Part shown: one piece after another, positions 58,836 to 64,000 of the stretch | How the letters are laid out: each line of letters begins with the position of its first letter | How positions within the stretch are numbered: the first letter of the stretch is position 1 | Source of the DNA: Gorsachius magnificus | Lineage: Eukaryota; Chordata; Aves; Pelecaniformes; Ardeidae | DNA length: 64,000 nt | Assembly: GCA_034008185.1 (NCBI GenBank) | Contig: CM067081.1 | Coordinates: 6,075,821-6,139,820, forward strand | Direction of reading: 5' to 3' | Made by a program: the position numbers and the translations under genes | The notes under the pieces: generated by a model | What the model was told of the DNA's origin: nothing | What the model saw: only the letters and a program-made list of their open reading frames with translations | Database searches by the model: none

Positions 58836-61800
58836 GAAAATCTAATTAAATATTTCACTAATGCAAATTCTTTTATGCTGTTACAACAGAACCATCAACT
58901 CTTTCTTCTCTATTGTTCAATGAGCTACAAGAAACTTGCCCCACTTTGTCACATGGTTTGTTCCTGCCTTCAGCCACATCTCCATGAATGTGTCAGCCTT
59001 AGCTTTTGTGAGCAGGCAAAGACTAGTTCATCATTTTCACTGGGGTGACCAGAAGGTGTGTAGTCAATGCAAAACTAGGCTTAAGCAAAAAGAAGCAGCA
59101 TGCTGCTGTAAACGATCCATCTGTTCGGAGTAAGGGTGCAGTTTCTTTTCTTTGTGCCCATGGAAGTCTGCAAAGCCACACCTACAGCCTGGTGCTCAAA
59201 ATATCCAATGCAGAGGACCCTTGAGACACCCTTGATTTTTGCTGTAAGATTATGTTATAAAACTTTTTTCAAAGTGCAAAGTTTCATACCGTCACTAAAC
59301 ATGCATTACCATGTGGTTTTCAAGCCCATCGGCTTAGATTATGATGTGAACAACATTCATTACAGTTCACAGAGGAGTTTCACATAGGCATTCAGACAGA
59401 TTTATTCTGCACTCATTCAGACTTGAAATAAATCCCATCAAGCACACACAAAGTAATATATTGTCTCCTCATGGCTAAAGGTCACTGGTGCACCTCCGTT
59501 AAGACATCTGAAGCAATCCTAACAAAGTTGTCATACTTTCAAGTCATATTTACCGGACCTAATCTTCTTTGAACCATGTCACTGCTGCTGGAATAAACAG
59601 GGACATGGTTGTCAAGGACTTTTAATTTTCAGTGACAGCTGTCAAAGGGTCTTTCTTCGACACCAGTAATATTTTAGATAAGAAAATAGAGTTTCAGGCT
59701 GCATGCCGGCCACAGAACATGAGCAGTTGTGATTGCATACAGTCTCATTTCCCCAGTTTAATTTGAAATCTCAAATGGTAAATTGGATTTTATGGTTCAA
59801 ATAAGATAGAAACAGAGACCAATTATCTCCAGTTTATTTATTACTTTTATCAATCAGTGTTTATTTTATAAATTAACTGACATGTCCTAGCTCAAAGCAG
59901 TGAGATTGGACTTTTTTTTTTATAACCTGAATCTCATATGCACTTTTAAAAAAGAACAATGGACTACATGAAACCAAAGCCAAGGCTGTGAGATATCAGT
60001 TGGGTTGGTAGGGAATCCCCAAGGCAATGATTCATGGTGCATGGAAATAAAGTGACAGATGACCGCTGACTTCCAAGGGGTTTGCTTTATGGTCCTAGAA
60101 ATGTTTCCATGAACCACAGGGAAGAAGCATGATGCAGGACGGCTACAGGCTCAGACATTGGTGCATGTAACTAGGCAAATCATGAAGCTTTCAATGACAT
60201 TTCTCTTGAGCTTATTCATCTTCTAACCTTAATAAAGGATATACAGGAAGTGGAGCCATGTGCAAACAAAAATTGGAAAAAAGGATAATTCAAATGAGTT
60301 AATGCAAAACAGACTTTAGAGATTTATGAAAATATATTTTTTATTTTCAGCCCTCACCTTCTGCCTCTTGCAATTAATTTTTCTCCCTTGCAGTCTACTG
60401 CAGCACTCCTAGATTTTCAAGGGAATTACTAGTTCCTGAAGGACTCTAGAGACACGTCGCAGAGGCAAAGATTTAGGAAATACTGAAAGAGACCAATGGA
60501 GCAGGCCTTAAGGAAAGTTAGACACGGTTACTTTCTACAGCTTAGAGTTAATTGTTCTGGGGGAAGAGAAGGCAGCGTTATCCACAGGCTCAAAGTGTTC
60601 TTCAAAGCACACCTTTAAGAAAAATTCTCCTTTCTACAGAAGACCTTATTGGTTATGGCTCCAGTGACCTTATACTGGAGTGGGCAAATATTCACACCTA
60701 CATTTGTTCCACGGGTTAGTTCTTCCCTTTACATTTTAATGAAAAAGTATCTCTGAGCCTCAAAGGGAGCTGTGGAAAGCCAGGTCTCAGAAGAATCACT
60801 CAGAAGTTACAGTGCCTAACCTAGAATAAAAAGAGACAGCCCTCCTGACAGACATGACTGACTATAATTTCTAAGTCATGCTAAAGGCTGATCAAGACAA
60901 GACTTTGCAGATATGTAACTGAACAAAGTCATACATTTGAAATGCAAGATATAAACCCATCTTTAAAGGCAAAATTATTCTTTGACAGTCTAGAAATATA
61001 GTAAAATAAAACCTTCTAAGGGCAAATATAGAGGATATATATTTTAGCTGAAACATTGACTAAAACTGTAATAAGAAAATCAAAGTTCAGCTTTGGTCTG
61101 TTTTCCCAGAAGCTCTGTTTACAAGGATCAGAAAGAGACTTCAGTCCAATAAGGGTCCAAGAGCATTGTCACACTTATTGTAAAAAAGAATGAAAAAATA
61201 TATACTCAGGATTTTTTTTATTTTTTTTTTTTTAATCAGGGCTGTAGTTTTAGGTTCCAGATGTTAGACTGCTTTCTTAGTGTTAGAAGGAGCCCTCTCC
61301 ATGCGGCAGATAACACAGATAAACCTGTTTTAGGACTCTTGCACAGTCGTCCAAAGCCTCAACTATTAGCCATTCTTTGAGACAAAACACATAACTGGAA
61401 GAAGGGTGCAATTTGATGTCTGACTGTTTGATCACTAATTAGCAAGAACGCAGATAATTATCCATCTTATCTGATGTCAGCTGTCTGAAGTTCAGTGTCC
61501 TGTCCAGGCTAGTCACTGGGGCTCCCATTAAAATGAAGATAAGTTTAAAAACAACTCCAGAGGGTTATTAATTTTGTTCTGAGATTGGTATTTAGGGTGA
61601 ATGGGAAACAGCTGTTTCTTTCACTGATTTATAGGGAGTTCAACGACGAAGCTAGACCAGATACTGACCTTTTATATCCAAGTGAGACAAGACCTGCTGA
61701 ACAGCACAGAGATGCCCAGTACCGAAGGGCCGAGTGATTAAAACTATTCTCTATATACATTTTCCTCCCTTCACTATATAGCTACTGACTAGAACCATTC

Positions 61801-62044
61801 CCAGCCTGCTTATTGCCTATATCAGATTTAAAAGCATAGTTCACGTATCTTCCTAAGCATTTATCACTGCAATAACATCACCTCACTGCTTTGGTAATAT
61901 GCTTAGAGGTTTTATATATACGTCATGATCATAATTTTCATTGCATTAAGAAATTCATGGAAATTCACATCACTAGGAGTTCTTAGGTCAGATGCACAGA
62001 GGTAATAACATTAAGTGCTTAATTCCCAACAGATTTAGTTGCAT

Positions 62045-62046
<2 letters not shown>

Positions 62047-62078
<32 letters not shown>
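62047..62078. repeat. (GT)16 microsatellite
   Basis: Sixteen uninterrupted GT units. This length in birds is usually polymorphic. Confidence 0.95.
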
Positions 62079-62080
<2 letters not shown>

Positions 62081-62655
62081 TGCCCCATCTTTATTCTGGA
62101 GTTTGTTGTTTTTTGTCTGTGAACGTAATGCATAATCCTGGCTACTAGACACATAAGTTTTTTGGCAAATCTTTCTTGTTAGCCTTCTGTCAGTTTATTG
62201 CTTTGATTTTGTCCAAAAGCAACTATTAAGCCAATTTTTGTAATGAAGAGCAAACCAGCTGCTAATACCATGATAGCAGAAAGCATGATATCACAAGTCA
62301 CCAGTAAACTCCACCAATTCTGCACCTTCTGCAGAAGGTATAGTTCACTATTCACTATGTACTGGGGAGGAATGGATTTGACTCTACAGAACTGATCTGG
62401 TCCCTTAGGATAAAGTTGAACTTCTGTTTAGTTTCACAGGACTGACTGAGGTGTCTTCATTCTGCAGGTTTTAATGAAATTTAGCTGTCAGGTGCACATA
62501 CATATTCAGAGACCCCAATCCCATAGTATATTTAGTGTTGCTAAAAATATTAATGATGGAAAACAGAATCTCTCTGCAACCTAGACTAGCTCTTGCCCAG
62601 AAGAAGATGTTACTAACTCAAAGCTCTCATTTGCTTATCTTTTCATGGTTTTGTG

Positions 62656-62683
62656 CTTTGCTTTGCTTTGTTTTGTTTTGTTT
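62656..62683. repeat. (TTTGC)n/(TTTTG)n microsatellite
   Basis: Three CTTTG units followed by TTTTG units, directly visible. Confidence 0.85.
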
Positions 62684-64000
62684 GCTGGCTTCAGGAAGAT
62701 AACATGCGCTCTCATAAGGCTTTGATCTCTTCCTATTCACACATAACCATAAGCTAGAAGAAAGGAAGATAACATTTGCCTCCTGAATTGTTGTTATATT
62801 TTTAATAGCTTTATTGTTATTAGAGGGTAAGGCTTGTGTTTGGTATGCAGATCGACTCATGTTTTCAGTTCTTTCTGCAATTTTGCTGGAACAATTTGGA
62901 GTGGATTTTCTCAGGAGGGAAGATAAAGACCATTAAAGGATAGTCTTTTAAGAATCGTCCTAATAATTCTGAAGTATAATCCTCAATGAGATCATTATAT
63001 GTTATACTCAGTGGCTGACTGACTGGCTATGTCCAAATTTATACATGGCAAACAAGGTTTCAATATTCCAAAACTTTAGCCTATTTTGCAGATGAATGAG
63101 GTCAAAGGTATATTCTGCATTACACATAAAATTCTTTTAACATTGTTTAGAGCATTTTCCAGATATTCAGGATGCAAATAATATATTAAGCCTCTTATTT
63201 GCCTTTATTTCAGAATATCTGCATATTTCAGAACAACTAGCAGGCAAGAATATATTTTATTCTTCTGGGAGAGTCACATTGAGTTACTGTCACACTGGGC
63301 AGCACCCTGATATAACACTCCAGGGAACTCAAAGGTAAGGAGTGCTCTTTAGCTATTCAGAGAAGTTTAGGAGCTGGTAATGAATATGTCAGTAAAGGAA
63401 AAGTGTATTGCTATGAACTGCCATAACCAGGAGCTGTTTGGTATGCAGTATGCTATAAAGGTGTCTGAGACTCAACAGATTCCCAGCAGATCTCCTACAC
63501 TTTATAATACAGGCAACCACTGTAATTACACTACTGGAAAGTGTAAGAGATATACTATTATACCGTTTTGATAATGACCGTACAGCGTCAATTTGTGAAG
63601 AGAGAAAGAAAAATTCTGAGAAAGCACAGTGTAAATTAAGGGGTGTAAACTCAATCCTCCTGATTATATGAATTACCACTAATCACTTCTCATAAATAAT
63701 CATTGTATTGTTATAATACTTTTACAGCAACACAACTGCAAAACAATTATAATTGTGCTAAAATTATGTTAAAAGAATACCACTAAATCCACCAAGTCAA
63801 ACACTCAGAAATTACCATTTGCTGCACTGCTATAAACTTTGCCTCTTTGCACATGTAAGTCACAATAGGCTTAGTTCCTGAACTACTTTTGCCCAGAAAC
63901 CCTGCCTTTATCCGTACACAGGTTGGACAGTTCTCAATTAATACAAAGGCCCAAGCAACCGAAGACAACTTTGAAATTGGCCTTGCTTTAACCAGGGAAT

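Larger units (their letters stand above)
57473..64000. other. Unique AT-rich sequence, no gene recognised
   Basis: Holds a strong hairpin (58177-58230), (AAAT)n (58714-58738), A23 (58813-58835), a T-rich tract (61212-61233), (GT)16 (62047-62078) and a TTTGC/TTTTG patch (62656-62683). Open frames do not exceed 96 codons and show no domain. Confidence 0.5.

Overview
The window looks like vertebrate, specifically avian, nuclear DNA from a gene-poor AT-rich region. This rests on many CR1 (chicken repeat 1) LINE fragments ending in the avian-type ATTCTATGATTCTATGA tail. Solo LTRs of the ERVL-like avian type (GGGATAGAGTTAAT... and ...GGGTTAAACCACA ends) support it. The rest is long AT-rich sequence with scattered homopolymers and microsatellites. 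The CR1 and LTR style suggests a bird, probably not a galliform; the species cannot be told from the sequence.

I found no convincing host protein-coding exon, tRNA, rRNA, CRISPR array or operon. Every open frame with recognisable protein similarity belongs to a CR1 retrotransposon. The window is therefore best read as a gene desert or part of a very large intron.

Layout. 1-4890: AT-rich unique sequence with a possible ancient repeat scrap near 2200. 4891-7642: dense nested cluster, in which an old minus-strand CR1 is split by a plus-strand CR1 and by a solo LTR, then abuts a second plus-strand CR1. 7643-18298: mostly unique sequence with one decayed LTR (11151-11425). 18299-18872: solo LTR with a perfect 5-bp target-site duplication. 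21235-22400: GC-richer, internally repetitive block of unknown identity. 25490-26574: plus-strand CR1 3' portion. 28345-30875: minus-strand CR1 keeping the end of ORF1, the endonuclease and most of the reverse transcriptase, but missing its 3' end. 33980-34345, 36418-36920, 43457-43658, 48092-48798: further CR1 3' fragments. 36934-37496: LTR next to a CR1. 41060-41650: possible ancient LINE tail followed by a GC-rich island. 51796-53310: a second nested CR1-in-CR1 cluster. 57355-57472: very old CR1 scrap. The remainder to 64000 is unique sequence with simple repeats and one notable hairpin (58177-58230).

Nothing here forms a working multi-gene system. No element is intact: the longest CR1 has two nonsense codons and a substituted endonuclease residue, and the LTRs are solo or truncated with no gag, pol or env between them. 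The most informative signals are the insertion chronology readable from nested copies, the LTR target-site duplications, a CR1 truncated at the unusual (3') end, the unidentified repetitive block at 21235-22400, and the 23-bp hairpin at 58177-58230.
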